From Streptomyces niger (GTDB lineage Bacteria > Actinomycetota > Actinomycetes > Streptomycetales > Streptomycetaceae): a stretch of DNA of 64,000 nt. Below the pieces are notes generated by a model. It was given only the letters and a program-made list of their open reading frames with translations, searched no databases and was not told the origin of the DNA. Below, in pieces: positions 52,788-62,374 of this stretch (position 1 is its first letter; each line of letters begins with the position of its first letter). The stretch is taken from the NCBI RefSeq assembly GCF_000718305.1, contig NZ_JOFQ01000022.1:30294-94293 (forward strand), in the 5' to 3' direction. Position numbers and translations under genes: made by a program.

Positions 52788-53432
52788 CACGCTGCCAGCG
52801 TCTACGGATTCGGCGCCATGGAGCACCACGGAAAGTCAGAGTCACGGAAAGCCAGAGTCACGGGGAGTCAGAGTTACGGGGAGTCAGAGTCGCGGAGCGC
52901 CACGGAGCTCTGATCGTTCTGACCGTCACACACTCAGTGGGCAACAGCCCTCTGACGACCCCCTGATGACACTGTCCGCGGCCGCCGCGGGCAACGGTGC
53001 TCGGATCGGAAACGCCGGGATGGCCAGTTGCTCTACCGGTCTCTACCGACCTCTACCGACAGCAGCCTGAGCGCGCTGGCGACCAGCCCGCGACTGGCCG
53101 ATCTGCTACCCGCCGGCGGCGACCTCGGGCTCATCCGACGCCGGCCCGTTGCCGGTCCACGTTGGCCGAGCCGACGTTGGCTTCGGGCACAAGGAGTTGG
53201 CTTCGGGCACCAGGCCGGGCGGATGGCTGAGCGAAAGCGCCGCAACTGTGCGACGCGACAGGCGCAGAGCCTGGGAAGCAGTGTTGCTGGTGCGTCGGGA
53301 GGGCGTCAGGAGACGTGCGTGCCGAGCCCATGACCGATTCCAGGAATGTGTGGTGTTGCACCAATTGGACGCCGCTTATCGTGAGTTGATCAACACGGAG
53401 CGAATTGCTTCGGCGGGCCACCTGGAGGTGTG
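52788..53432. other. spacer with 16-bp array and possible small upstream ORF
   Basis: Besides the 52827 array, repeated gttggcttcgggcac occurs near 53176-53215. The last part is a frame ending in LDAAYRELINTERIASAGHL just before the AT gene; its TGA overlaps the next ATG (TGATG). It looks like the tail of a real small protein, but no start is clear. Confidence 0.4.
52827..52890. repeat. 16-bp tandem repeat, 4 copies
   Basis: cacggaaagtcagagt and variants at 52827, 52843, 52859 and 52875. Intergenic, immediately after the HNH gene. Confidence 0.92.
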
Positions 53433-54898
53433 ATGCGGAACGGACCTGTCTTCACCTTTCCTGGGCAGGGCGCCTATCTACCGGGGCTGCTGGGTACTGC
53501 GGCCAAGGAACACGACGAAGTTCGTGCTGTGTTGTCGGACATCGAAAGAGTGTCGGCCGAGTACGGGTGCCAAGAGGTGTCCTCGCTGCTCACCGACCCG
53601 GGGGCGCCGTCGGCCGACCTCCTTCAGCGCGAAGACCCTGCGCGTTGGGACTTGGCGATCTTCACTGCGGCCATCGCGGCGTACACGCTGTTGCGTGAGG
53701 TGCACGATGTCCGGCCCGTGGCCCTGGTCGGGCACAGCATGGGTGAGATGGCCGCTCTCACTGCCGGCGGTGCGCTGACGGTCACTGACGGTGCGCGGAT
53801 GGTCTGCGAGCGGGCGGAGAGCCTTCGTGCGTGCCCGCCACCCGGCGGCGGCTTGGTGGCGATCAACATCAGTGCAGAACGGGGGCGTCGGCTCATCGGC
53901 GCCATTGCCGACCCGTCACTGTGTCTTGCCGCGGACAACGCGCCGCAGCAGTACGTGGTGGCCGGCGATGACGCGGCGTTGGAGCTCATCCTGACGGTGG
54001 CCGCAGCGGCGGGGTGGCGGGCGACGCGGCTGCGGTCACCGCGGATGCAGCACACGCCGTTTCTGGAGCCGGCGCGGCGGCGCTTCGTCGCCGCGGTCGG
54101 GAAACTCCGTACGCAACCGACAGGCGTCCGGGTGTTCTCGACGCATCTGTCGCGCTGGTACCAGCATGACGACGACGTCCTGGCGCTCCTGTCGCGGCAC
54201 TTGGTCGCCCCGACACGTTTTCTCGGCGCGATCCGGTCGCTGTACGCCGAGGGGATGGAGGTCTTCGTCGAGTGCGGAGCCAAGGGTGCGCTGAGTGATC
54301 TGGTGACAGCCGCGGAATCCGGAGCCATCGCGGTGGCGCCGTTTCGCACCAGGCTCACCGGCGACTTCAGGGAACGCCTCGACAGCCTGCCCGATGCGCA
54401 AGCGCCGTCGCTCGGCCGGGTCACCGCGATGCCCGGCCGTACGGAGCCTGCGGTACCTGGCCAGGCCCGGGCGCCCGAGGCCACCAGCCCGCAACGCGGC
54501 GAACCTCGCCAGCAGTTGAGTTGGCCCCGGCGGGGTCGCCAGGGCCGGGCCGGACCTGTGCCGCCGGATCGGACGAGGGGGATGCCGCGAAGGCCACGTC
54601 GGCCAGCCTCCCGCTGCCACTGCCACTGCCGGAGAAGCTCCATGCGGAGATCGTTGCCCTCTACGCGGAGAGGTTGAGCTATCCGCCGGAGGTGTTCGCC
54701 GACGACGCGGATCTGGAGGCCGAGCTCGGTGTGGATTCGCTGAAGCAGATGGAACTGATGTCCGCGCTGGCAAACAAATACGGGCTGCCTCAGCTTCCGA
54801 CGGGTTTCAGAATCAGCGAATACTCCACCATCCCGGATGTGGCCGACCTCGTCAGGAAACTGGCGGGTGGCGAGGCACCACAGGGGCGGAGGGCCTGA
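53433..54898 (+). pseudogene. PKS acyltransferase-ACP protein, frameshifted between domains
   Basis: From ATG 53433 (GGAGG upstream) an AT domain begins GPVFTFPGQGAYLPGLLGTA, with the catalytic GHSMGEMAALTAGGAL and the later VFVECGAKGALSDLV. Near 54480-54560 coding moves to another frame, which carries an acyl carrier domain: LHAEIVALYAERLSYPPEVF, then DLEAELGVDSLKQMELMSAL with the phosphopantetheine serine (GVDSLK). The ACP stops at 54898 overlapping the next ATG (TGATG). As sequenced the first ORF reads on to 54677 without an ACP, so it would make a free malonyl- or acyl-transferase only. Serves the downstream KS protein in trans. Confidence 0.7.
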
Positions 54899-57600
54899 TG
54901 AGCTTCGACGGTGCGGTCGCCATGGTCACCGGTGGGGGCAAGGGAGTCGGCAGGGTCATTGCGGGCAAGCTGGCGGCCCGAGGCGCTCACGTCATCGTCA
55001 ACTGTTTCCACTCGCCCAGGGCAGCGGCCGACGCGGAGGCAGAGATTCGTGCGGCCGGTGGTTCGGCCGAGTCGCTGCGCGGCTCGGTGGCCCGCGAAGA
55101 GAGCGTGCAACGCATGTTCGCCGAGGTCGAGCAGCGTCACGGTCGACTTGATGTGCTCGTGAACAATGCCGCCCACGATGTGATGCAGCCTTCCCATGCC
55201 GTCACCGAACGAGACTGGGGGCGCGTATTCGACACGGGGGTGAACGGCAGCCGTTGGTGTGCGCAGGCCGCCGCGCCACTGCTCGGCCGAGGGCCCGCAG
55301 GCGCGATCGTGAACCTGTCTTCGATCGGCGCGCCGTTGATCCTTCCCAACTACACACCGGTCGGGGTGGCGAAGGCGGCCATCGAGGCGCTCACGCGGTA
55401 TCAAGCAGCTGAGTACGCACCTCTCGGGATTCGAGTGAACACCGCGTCAGCCTCGCTGATCGATGGCCCCGTGGCCGCTGCCTGGCCGGAGCACGAGGTT
55501 TTCGTCCGGGCGATGCGAGATGCCGCGCCTTTGGGACCGGGCATCTCGACGGGGTATTCCATGTGCGCCGACTACTGGCCACTGACCGACCGCCAGAGGC
55601 CGTCTCCGTCGCGCCGTGAGAGCAGTGCTTCCCGGGAATCCGCGGCCTCGGCGGATCGAGCCGCGAAGGTCTCGGTTGCCGCATCGGTCACAGAACGACA
55701 GGCGGACGACAGCCGGCTGGTAGCTGTGGTGGGCATGGGCATCGCCATTCCGGGCGCCTCATCGGCGGAGGAGTTCTGGGAGGTCCTGCACCGGCGTGAC
55801 CCGGTGTTCGACGAACCGGGAGAGCACTTCGACATCGACTGTTTCTGGGCCCGTGATCGCGATGCCCAGGACCGGATGTACGTCCGAAGGTCCGGCTTTC
55901 TCCGCGGTGTCGGGCCGCAGGGCGGGTCGGCGAACGAACTCGCCACAGGGGATTTCCTGCCGCTGGGCGCCGCGTGGCTCAGGCACGCCCTGGCACAAGC
56001 CCGGCGAGGAGTCGCCATCACCCTCCAGGACCGCGTCGCGTTCGTGCCGACGGTGACCGTTGACGGTTGTCTGCACTGCGAGGAGAGCGCGGTGGCGGAG
56101 CAACTCGCGGCGACGGCGGGCGAGCACGCCACCGAGGTACGCGCCGCCCTGGCCAGGCACCTGCCTCATGCTGTCAGCGATCCCTCACTCGTGCTGCCCT
56201 ACCAGCAGGTTCTCCGTGCCATGAAGGGCCGGCTACCCGGGGACAGGACCGAGGCGCACATCCTGGACGCGGCCTGTGCCTCATCGCTTTACACCGTCGA
56301 CGCAGGCGCGAAGCGCATCCTTTCCGGCCGCGCCGACATCGCCTTCTGCGGCGGCATGTGGATGCTCACTCCTCGGTTCAACGTCGAGTTCTCGAAACTC
56401 GGCGGACTCAGCCCGAACGAGGACGTCCGCTGCTTCGACCGTGACGCCGACGGGGTGATCCTCAGCGATGGGGCCGCACTGGTCGCGTTGAAGTCCTTGC
56501 AGAGGGCACGGTCCGACGGAGACACCGTGCTCGGGGTGCTGGCGGGCTTCGGCGGCGCCTCCGACGGGCGCGGCAAGGCCGTATACGCACCGAGCCGGAC
56601 CGGCCAGGAGCGCGCGATCCGCCGAGCCCGCTCGGTACAGGGCATCACCGCATCCCGGATCGAATGGATCGTCGCCCATGCGACGGGCACACCGACCGGT
56701 GACCGCGTCGAGCTGGGGACACTGGCGGCGGTGGCCGAGGGGCACCGACCGCTGGTCACTTCGAACAAGGCGCTCGTCGGTCATACGGCCGCTGCGGCGG
56801 GCGTGGTCTCCCTCATCCATGGCCTTCTTGGTCTTCAGCATGGCAGCGTCCCGGCGCAGCAACGGTTCATCACCGTGCCCCCCGACCTGGCCGACGAGGC
56901 ATCAGCGTCCCTCGTACCCATCGCCGACGCGCCGCTTCCGGACCAGAAGGGCCGGGCGGTCGGAGTCTCGGCCTTCGGCTTCGGGGGCGTCAACGCCCAC
57001 CAACTGCTCGTCGAGGTCTCCCCGGAGCTGAGCGGATGCTCGATTCCCCCGCTGCTCGACGACCCGTTCGTCGTCGTGGGCTGGAGCGCTCACCTGCCGG
57101 GGGAACCGGACCGTGACCACATCCGACGGTGGTTGAGCAACTCCGGAGCCCACCCGTGGGCGACCGGGTTCGCCGACCCCTACCCGCCCCCGGCGTTCCA
57201 GCAGGTCCGGATGCCTCCCCCCGTGATCGAGGCGATCGACCGAAGCCAGCTCATGGCGCTCACCGCCGTCGCACGGCTGGTTGAGGGCGTAGGCGAACCG
57301 TGGCGGGAGATGGCCGAGCGAACCGGTGTGGTGGTCGGCCATGCCGGGTTCGCACGTCGCTCCGGCCAGGCCGCCGTCCGCGTGTACCGCCATCTGCTGG
57401 ACGGCGCGCTTCCTGAGATCCGTGCGGTGGACGGAGACGCCGTGGCCGATACCATCGCGGCCGGCGTGGCCACGGTCTGCCGGGCCACGCCCCCGATCGA
57501 CGAGAACACCGCCCCAGGCACGCTGCCCAACGTCATTGCCGGCCGAGTCGCCAACCGATACGACCTGCACGGTCCCCTGCCTGGCGGTCGACGTGGGTGA
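54898..57600 (+). CDS. iterative PKS part: SDR - KS - N-terminal half of a second KS
   Basis: 900 residues. Residues 1-225: FabG/FabL-like SDR (VAMVTGGGKGVGRVIAGKLA; NNAA; NLSSIGAPLILPNYTPVGVA with Tyr and Lys). Residues about 275-710: ketosynthase (LVAVVGMGIAIPGASSAEEF), active-site Cys460 in LDAACASSLYTVDAGAKRIL, His in VAHATGTPTGDRVELGTL and SNKALVGHTAAAAGVV. From about 725 a second KS-like domain starts (FVVVGWSAHLPGEPDRDHIR) but the frame stops at 57600 owing to a one-base shift near 57585. KS-KS arrays with trans AT-ACP recall PUFA/enediyne-like iterative synthases. Translationally coupled to AT-ACP. Confidence 0.75.
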   Translation: MSFDGAVAMVTGGGKGVGRVIAGKLAARGAHVIVNCFHSPRAAADAEAEIRAAGGSAESLRGSVAREESVQRMFAEVEQRHGRLDVLVNNAAHDVMQPSHAVTERDWGRVFDTGVNGSRWCAQAAAPLLGRGPAGAIVNLSSIGAPLILPNYTPVGVAKAAIEALTRYQAAEYAPLGIRVNTASASLIDGPVAAAWPEHEVFVRAMRDAAPLGPGISTGYSMCADYWPLTDRQRPSPSRRESSASRESAASADRAAKVSVAASVTERQADDSRLVAVVGMGIAIPGASSAEEFWEVLHRRDPVFDEPGEHFDIDCFWARDRDAQDRMYVRRSGFLRGVGPQGGSANELATGDFLPLGAAWLRHALAQARRGVAITLQDRVAFVPTVTVDGCLHCEESAVAEQLAATAGEHATEVRAALARHLPHAVSDPSLVLPYQQVLRAMKGRLPGDRTEAHILDAACASSLYTVDAGAKRILSGRADIAFCGGMWMLTPRFNVEFSKLGGLSPNEDVRCFDRDADGVILSDGAALVALKSLQRARSDGDTVLGVLAGFGGASDGRGKAVYAPSRTGQERAIRRARSVQGITASRIEWIVAHATGTPTGDRVELGTLAAVAEGHRPLVTSNKALVGHTAAAAGVVSLIHGLLGLQHGSVPAQQRFITVPPDLADEASASLVPIADAPLPDQKGRAVGVSAFGFGGVNAHQLLVEVSPELSGCSIPPLLDDPFVVVGWSAHLPGEPDRDHIRRWLSNSGAHPWATGFADPYPPPAFQQVRMPPPVIEAIDRSQLMALTAVARLVEGVGEPWREMAERTGVVVGHAGFARRSGQAAVRVYRHLLDGALPEIRAVDGDAVADTIAAGVATVCRATPPIDENTAPGTLPNVIAGRVANRYDLHGPLPGGRRG

Positions 57601-58284
57601 GGACTCCTTCCTCGGCGCGCTGAGAGCCGCGACCGACTATCTGGCAACGGGCGAACTCGACATGTGCCTCGTCCTCGGCGTCGCAGCGAACGCGACCGCC
57701 TGGGGCGCGAGGTTCGCCGGTACGAAAGCGCCGCTGGCCGAAGGCGCCTTCGCCTTCGTCGTGACACGGGAGTCGATGGCACAACAACACGGTCTCCATG
57801 TCCAAGGCCGATTGACCCCGGTGCCTGACCAGTCAGATCCGAACACACCGGATGTACCCCGCGAACCGGCGGGCGCGGGCAGGGGCGATGCACCGGTGTT
57901 CTTCGGCGCCGAAGCCGCAGTGACGCTGCTCCGGGCGCTGGAAGGCGACGCCGCATGGAAGCTGCAAGGCGACGCCACACGGCATGCACCACGTGTAGTG
58001 ATCACTCCGCGCACCAACAGCCCGTCGCTCGCGGTGGCGGTGGCGGTGGCGGTGGAGCGCGCTGCCGTCCAGTCCGACGCAACGCCACTGGGAGACCGGG
58101 CCGACGCTGTCACCACAGCGCCACAAGACGGCGATGACGTACGGCGACCAGATGCATTCGAGCACGAGCATGGGCACGAGCACGCCGGTGAACGACAGTC
58201 GACGGCGCGGCTACAGGGTGCAGCACGGGAGGCGGCGCAAGAGACGGACCGCTACCGGGTATTGCTGCGGGCCGAGCCGGGATG
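57585..58284 (+). pseudogene. C-terminal half of the second KS (chain-length-factor-like)
   Basis: After the one-base shift the next frame resumes with CLAVDVGEDSFLGALRAATD, LATGELDMCLVLGVAANATA and KAPLAEGAFAFVVTRESMAQ. Where an active KS has the DTACSSS cysteine, this one reads DVGEDSF, so it is a chain-length-factor-like partner. A linker with a run of Ala-Val (6-bp repeat, 58031-58054) follows, and the frame is lost again at an 8-bp triplication. Confidence 0.65.
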
Positions 58285-59325
58285 GCGACCGGGCGACCGG
58301 GCGACCGGGAACCGGAGACCGCCATTCCCGACCGGAGTCTCGTCCTCACCGACGACGCGCGATTCGCCGAGGAACTCGCCGAGACCGCCCGGGCCCGACG
58401 TGGGCGTCTCTATTGCACCGACCCGGCGTGCCCGAGCAGCCTGGCGACAGTCGTCACCGAGGTCAATGAGCGGTCCTTCGCGGGTCAGGGGCAACTGGCC
58501 CGGCACCTGCGCGTCATCAGCAACGGGGCCGACTCGCGCGACTGGCCCCAGCCACCGCCCGACCGGACCCGACGCCTGGGCGAACTGGCCTTCCTCGCGA
58601 TGAAGAACCACACCGACCTGCTGACCACCACCGCGACCGTCGGAGTCCTGGTCGTGGACGGCTTCGTCGACGCCTCGCCGTCCCCCTATGGCAGCCTCGT
58701 CACCGCACTTCTCAAGAGCTTCATGTGGGACCAGCATCAGCGCCCCTACATCTCCGTCGTGACCGATGCTCCCGAACTCTTCGCAGGTCTGGACGAGTTC
58801 GGGCGCGAGCACGGGTTCCGGACCCCGTTCTGGCGCAGGGACATCCCGACCGCCTACTACCGAGCCGGGACCCGGCACTTCCCCCGCCTGGTCCCCGACC
58901 CGATGCCTTCCTGCTCATCTCCCCTGGCCGACGGGTCGGTGATCGTGGCCAGTGGGGGAGCGCGAGGCATCACCGCAGCCGTACTCCGCGAACTCGCCCG
59001 TCAGGTCCGGGCGACCTTCTATTTGCTCGGTTCGACCGACCTGAGCCAACTGCCGACAGAGATCCTTGAAGACAGCGACGAGCAGTTGGCCCGCCGCAAG
59101 AGGGCCGTCATCTCCCAGGCCAGGCAGAAGGACCCGAACTCCCGCGTTGCCGAGGTCGCCCGAAAGTTCGACCAGTGGGAGCGGGCGCGCGAGACACGCG
59201 CCACCATCGACCGACTCGCTGCGATCGCGGGAGAGGACTCGGTGCACTACATCGCCTGCGACGTGACCGACCCGGACGCGGTGCGCCGTGCCGCGACCCA
59301 GGTGCTTGCCGACGGCAGGCCGTAG
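58282..59325 (+). pseudogene. PKS ketoreductase domain, own frame
   Basis: Third frame of the broken PKS. It begins with the structural KR subdomain (RSLVLTDDARFAEELAETAR; LLKSFMWDQHQRPYISVVTD) and then the NADPH motif SVIVASGGARGITAAVLREL, ATIDRLAAIAGEDSVHYIAC, DVTDPDAVRRAATQVLADGR. It ends early at 59325 because another base shift follows; the next frame continues VDLLVHGAGIQRAAELERKS. Confidence 0.65.
58285..58308. repeat. 8-bp tandem repeat, 3 copies, at a PKS frameshift
   Basis: gcgaccgg at 58285, 58293 and 58301. The reading frame of the PKS changes exactly here; eight is not a multiple of three. Confidence 0.9.
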
Positions 59326-59921
59326 ATCTCCTCGTGCACGGAGCCGGAATTCAACGCGCCGCCGAACTCGAACGCAAGTCGCTCACCGACTTCCGAGCCA
59401 TCCGCGACGTCAAGATGGTGCTCGGACCGGAAACCGATCATTCCGAGGCGACATGGTGGACTCCGTGGCCGCCGGCTCCACGAACCCGACTTCGCCTCGA
59501 TCGCGGGATCATGGGATCGAACGGCCGGCTGACGGGCATCTTCGCAGGAAACCGCGAAGCGTATCTGCATCCCAACGGTTGCAAGGCCACATTCGACCCG
59601 GACGTCCTCACGAGTGACCCCACCCTGCCGTTGCTTCAGACGCCGTGCGTACTGCTCGACGCCATGGTCAGGACACCGCGCACGGCCCCCGACCGATCCG
59701 ACGACATCTTCATGACCGTACCGCTCGGCTTCTCCCGCGTGGTCTTCAACGTTTCGGGCAACGACCTCGACATCGGCCGGCTGAACTCCAAGGGGGTGGA
59801 GTTGTACCGCGACGCCGTCCACGACGAGATAACGGCAGTGGGGTCCGACGGCCGCGTGCTGATGCGGCTGTCCGGCTTCCGATTCACCGAGGCCGGCCGT
59901 ATCAGCCTCACGAGGCATTGA
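59317..59921 (+). pseudogene. end of KR and dehydratase domain of the PKS
   Basis: Fourth frame: VDLLVHGAGIQRAAELERKS then FRAIRDVK of the KR. At about 59420 homology stops and a gap removes the rest of the KR and the start of a DH. From about 59510 the DH-like part reads HPNGCKATFDPDVLTSDPTL, TVPLGFSRVVFNVSGNDLDI and DEITAVGSDGRVLMRLSGFR to a TGA at 59921. The KR active site (Ser-Tyr) is missing. Confidence 0.6.
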
Positions 59922-59984
59922 CCTCCCACCCCGGCGGGCTTCGTTACTCCGGTGTGGCGAGAGAGTCCTGTCGGCGCCTCCGGC

Positions 59985-60026
59985 CTGCTGTCTGCTGTCT
60001 GCTGTCTGCTGTCTGCTGTCTGCTGT
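59985..60026. repeat. 7-bp tandem repeat, 6 copies
   Basis: ctgctgt six times in a row just after the PKS end. Intergenic; not a multiple of three. Confidence 0.95.
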
Positions 60027-60190
60027 CTGCGGCAGTGCGCTCGACCGGCCGCCAGCCGGGCCGTGTCCTGCGGCATCGACCCTTCCGGCACCTCGGCGAG
60101 CAGGTGCGTCGAACCGTCCCCATGGGCTGTGGCCAACACCTCCAGGAAAAGCTTTTGCGCATGCTGCCGTCCGGATGTTGAGGTGGCCCG

Positions 60191-61153
60191 GTGACCCATC
60201 ACGACGAGACGGCGGCTGTCCGACCGTTGACCCTGGCTTGGGTGAGCCGACACCTGGAGGCCGGCGAACGCATCGTCAGAAGCGACGCGCTGCACGGCGG
60301 CATCACTGCCGAAATGCGGAGGCTGACCGTCAGCACCCGCGATGGAGGCACCCGTACCCTGGTGTTGCGGACCTTCGTCGACCCGTTCTACGTGGAGCGC
60401 GCCGAGGACGGGCTGAACAGGGAGGCCGGCGCCCTGACCCAGCTCACGGGAACCGGCGTGCCGGCTCCTGCACTGATCGCGGTGGACCCGACCGCCGCGC
60501 ATTGCGAGTACCCGTCGCTCCTGATGACACATCTGCCGGGTCGAATGGTCCTCGACGATGAGCAATTGGAGACGCGCGTTCCCCTGCTGGCCCGACAACT
60601 CGTGGCGATCCACGCATTGCGTCCCACCGAGCGGCCCCGGGTGTATGAGGCATTGACGACCGCCGACACCGTCGTGGTACCGAAGGGCGCAAACGGGGCG
60701 GCATGGGCGGCGGCGATCGACGTGATCCGCAGGCCGGCACCGCCCTACGAGGGGCGGTTCCTGCACCGGGATTACCAGCCCGGCAACGTACTGTTCGATG
60801 TGGAGCATCCAGGGCCGGCAGGCGTCCGCATCGCGGGGGTCGTCGACTGGGCAGCGGCCTCCTGGGGCCCGGCCGATCTCCATGTGGCGCACTGTTCGAC
60901 CATTCTCGCGCTCCTGCACGGCCCAGCATGGGGCCTGCGGTTCTCCGAGGCGTACGAGGAGGCCGGCGGTGTACTGGCCGCGGCCGCGAGCGAGCGCCTG
61001 TACTGGCAGGTGCGGGACGGACTGGCGTCCTCGGAAGAAGTACAGCAGGTGGCGCAGGCGTGGCGGAAGGCAGGAAGGACCGACCTGACCACGCGAGTGC
61101 TGGAGGAGCGGCTGGATGCCTATGTCACCGCCCTGATGGCCGCGCTGGGCTGA
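60191..61153 (+). CDS. aminoglycoside phosphotransferase-like kinase
   Basis: 320 residues, GTG start. APH fold: RTLVLRTFVDPFYVERAEDG-like N-lobe, then PSLLMTHLPGRMVLDDEQLE hinge; the catalytic loop has His192, Arg193, Asp194 (FLHRDYQPGNVLFDVEHPGP), and VRIAGVVDWAAASWGPADLH supplies the metal-binding Asp. Intact. Such proteins phosphorylate aminoglycosides, macrolides, choline or other alcohols. It could protect against or modify the product of the neighbouring PKS, but that is only position-based. Confidence 0.88.
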   Translation: MTHHDETAAVRPLTLAWVSRHLEAGERIVRSDALHGGITAEMRRLTVSTRDGGTRTLVLRTFVDPFYVERAEDGLNREAGALTQLTGTGVPAPALIAVDPTAAHCEYPSLLMTHLPGRMVLDDEQLETRVPLLARQLVAIHALRPTERPRVYEALTTADTVVVPKGANGAAWAAAIDVIRRPAPPYEGRFLHRDYQPGNVLFDVEHPGPAGVRIAGVVDWAAASWGPADLHVAHCSTILALLHGPAWGLRFSEAYEEAGGVLAAAASERLYWQVRDGLASSEEVQQVAQAWRKAGRTDLTTRVLEERLDAYVTALMAALG

Positions 61154-61239
61154 ACCAACACCCGCCTTACCGACGCGCCGGCACCGGGGCCCAGGCCGTG
61201 ACCGGACAGGCCAGGTCAGTGCAGGTCAGGACGGAAAGG

Positions 61240-61310
61240 TTGGGTCAGATGAGGTGAAGTGAAGTGAGTCAAAGTGAGGTGAAGAGAGGTGAAGTGAAGT
61301 GAGGTGCACA
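61240..61310. repeat. imperfect AGGTGAAGTG repeat
   Basis: Purine-rich aggtgaagtgaagtga-like units repeat through this gap between the kinase and the DUF6082 gene. Confidence 0.75.
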
Positions 61311-61350
61311 GCAACCAGCTGATGTCGTCCGTACCGTCGTGGGCGAGCCC

Positions 61351-61782
61351 CTAACGTCGGCCGCGTAGAAACGAACCGAGCACCAGTCCAGCGGCCAGAC
61401 CGATCAGGGCGCCGGCCGACGTTCGCCCTGCACGCGATGTTCCCGTGACAGGCGCAGCGGGTGGCGGCGGCCCGGACACAACATTCGAGCGGATCGGTGG
61501 CCCGGCAACGACAGCGCGCGCATGTTCCTCGTCCACGATGGCCAGGAAGCGACGGCCGACACGGCTTGCGGACGAACTGGCGATCCACGAGGCATGAACC
61601 CTGATCCAGTAGTGCCGCCCCGCCTCTCCGGTGAACATGCCGGCGAGCATGTCCCGCAGCAGGCGCTCGCGGATGGTCCCGATTTCGAAGCCCATCCATG
61701 CGTAGTTCATCAGGAGATCGGCATAGACATGCCGCTTCTGCTCATGCGGATGTCGCGATGGTGCGGCGAGGGCCGAGCTCAT
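61351..61782 (-). CDS. DUF6082 family protein
   Basis: 143 residues from ATG 61782. The core RHVYADLLMNYAWMGFEIGT, followed by LLRDMLAGMFTGEAGRHYWI and RRFLAIVDEEHARAV, is the DUF6082 block, typical of Streptomyces. Full-length members have an N-terminal membrane helix and a longer N-terminus; here the helix is C-terminal (AGALIGLAAGLVLGSFLRG), so either the start is truncated or this is a variant layout. The frame runs on upstream to 62319 but is not protein-like there. Function unknown. Confidence 0.65.
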   Translation of the reverse strand: MSSALAAPSRHPHEQKRHVYADLLMNYAWMGFEIGTIRERLLRDMLAGMFTGEAGRHYWIRVHASWIASSSASRVGRRFLAIVDEEHARAVVAGPPIRSNVVSGPPPPAAPVTGTSRAGRTSAGALIGLAAGLVLGSFLRGRR

Positions 61783-61913
61783 TCTGGATATGGGTCCGGA
61801 CCGGCTGGGCGATCCTTGGTACGGGTCTGGCTCTGGCCGCACGCACCCAATGGCCCGACGTGGCCAGTTAGTTGGGAGTCCCGGCGCCGCCCTGCGCCAG
61901 GCACGCCGGGATG

Positions 61914-62273
61914 TCACTTGTCCACACGTCGCTGGTCGTAGTGACAGCGGGCGGCTTCGACCGCGTCGAGGTGAGCGGCGGCCCATTCCAGCACGGCGTG
62001 CACAGGGGACCGAAGGGTCCGGCCCAGTGGCGTGATCCGGTACTCGATCGCCACCGGATCCGTGGACACGACGGCTCGCTCGACCATGCCGTTGCGCTCC
62101 AGTCGTCGCAGGCAGGCGGTCAGTGACTTCGGGGTGACAGCGGGCATGTGTTGCCGGAGTTCGTTGAAGCGTCGGGGTCGGTCGCACAATGCGGCCAGGA
62201 CCAGCAAGGACCACTTGTCGAAGAGCTGGTCGAGCAACTGCCGGCCAGCGCCGTTGAGCTCCACTTCGGGCAC
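61914..62273 (-). CDS. HxlR family regulator
   Basis: 119 residues with the HxlR winged helix: LFDKWSLLVLAALCDRPRRF, NELRQHMPAVTPKSLTACLR, RLERNGMVERAVVSTDPVAI and YRITPLGRTL. The KWSLLVL, RFNEL and YxLTxxG marks are all present. It is divergent to the crotonase gene, with a palindrome between them that is the likely operator. Confidence 0.92.
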   Translation of the reverse strand: MPEVELNGAGRQLLDQLFDKWSLLVLAALCDRPRRFNELRQHMPAVTPKSLTACLRRLERNGMVERAVVSTDPVAIEYRITPLGRTLRSPVHAVLEWAAAHLDAVEAARCHYDQRRVDK

Positions 62274-62307
62274 TGCGGTCTACCTGGCGATACCTGATTT
62301 CGTTGAA

Positions 62308-62331
62308 GTATATCTGCACTACTAGATATAC
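62308..62331. promoter_or_regulatory. HxlR operator candidate
   Basis: Perfect arms GTATATCT and AGATATAC separated by eight bases, in an AT-rich gap between the HxlR and crotonase starts. A further gtatac follows at 62335-62340. Confidence 0.7.
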
Positions 62332-62374
62332 CTCGTATACCTATCGAGGAACGGCCTGACGGCGAAAGGGAATC

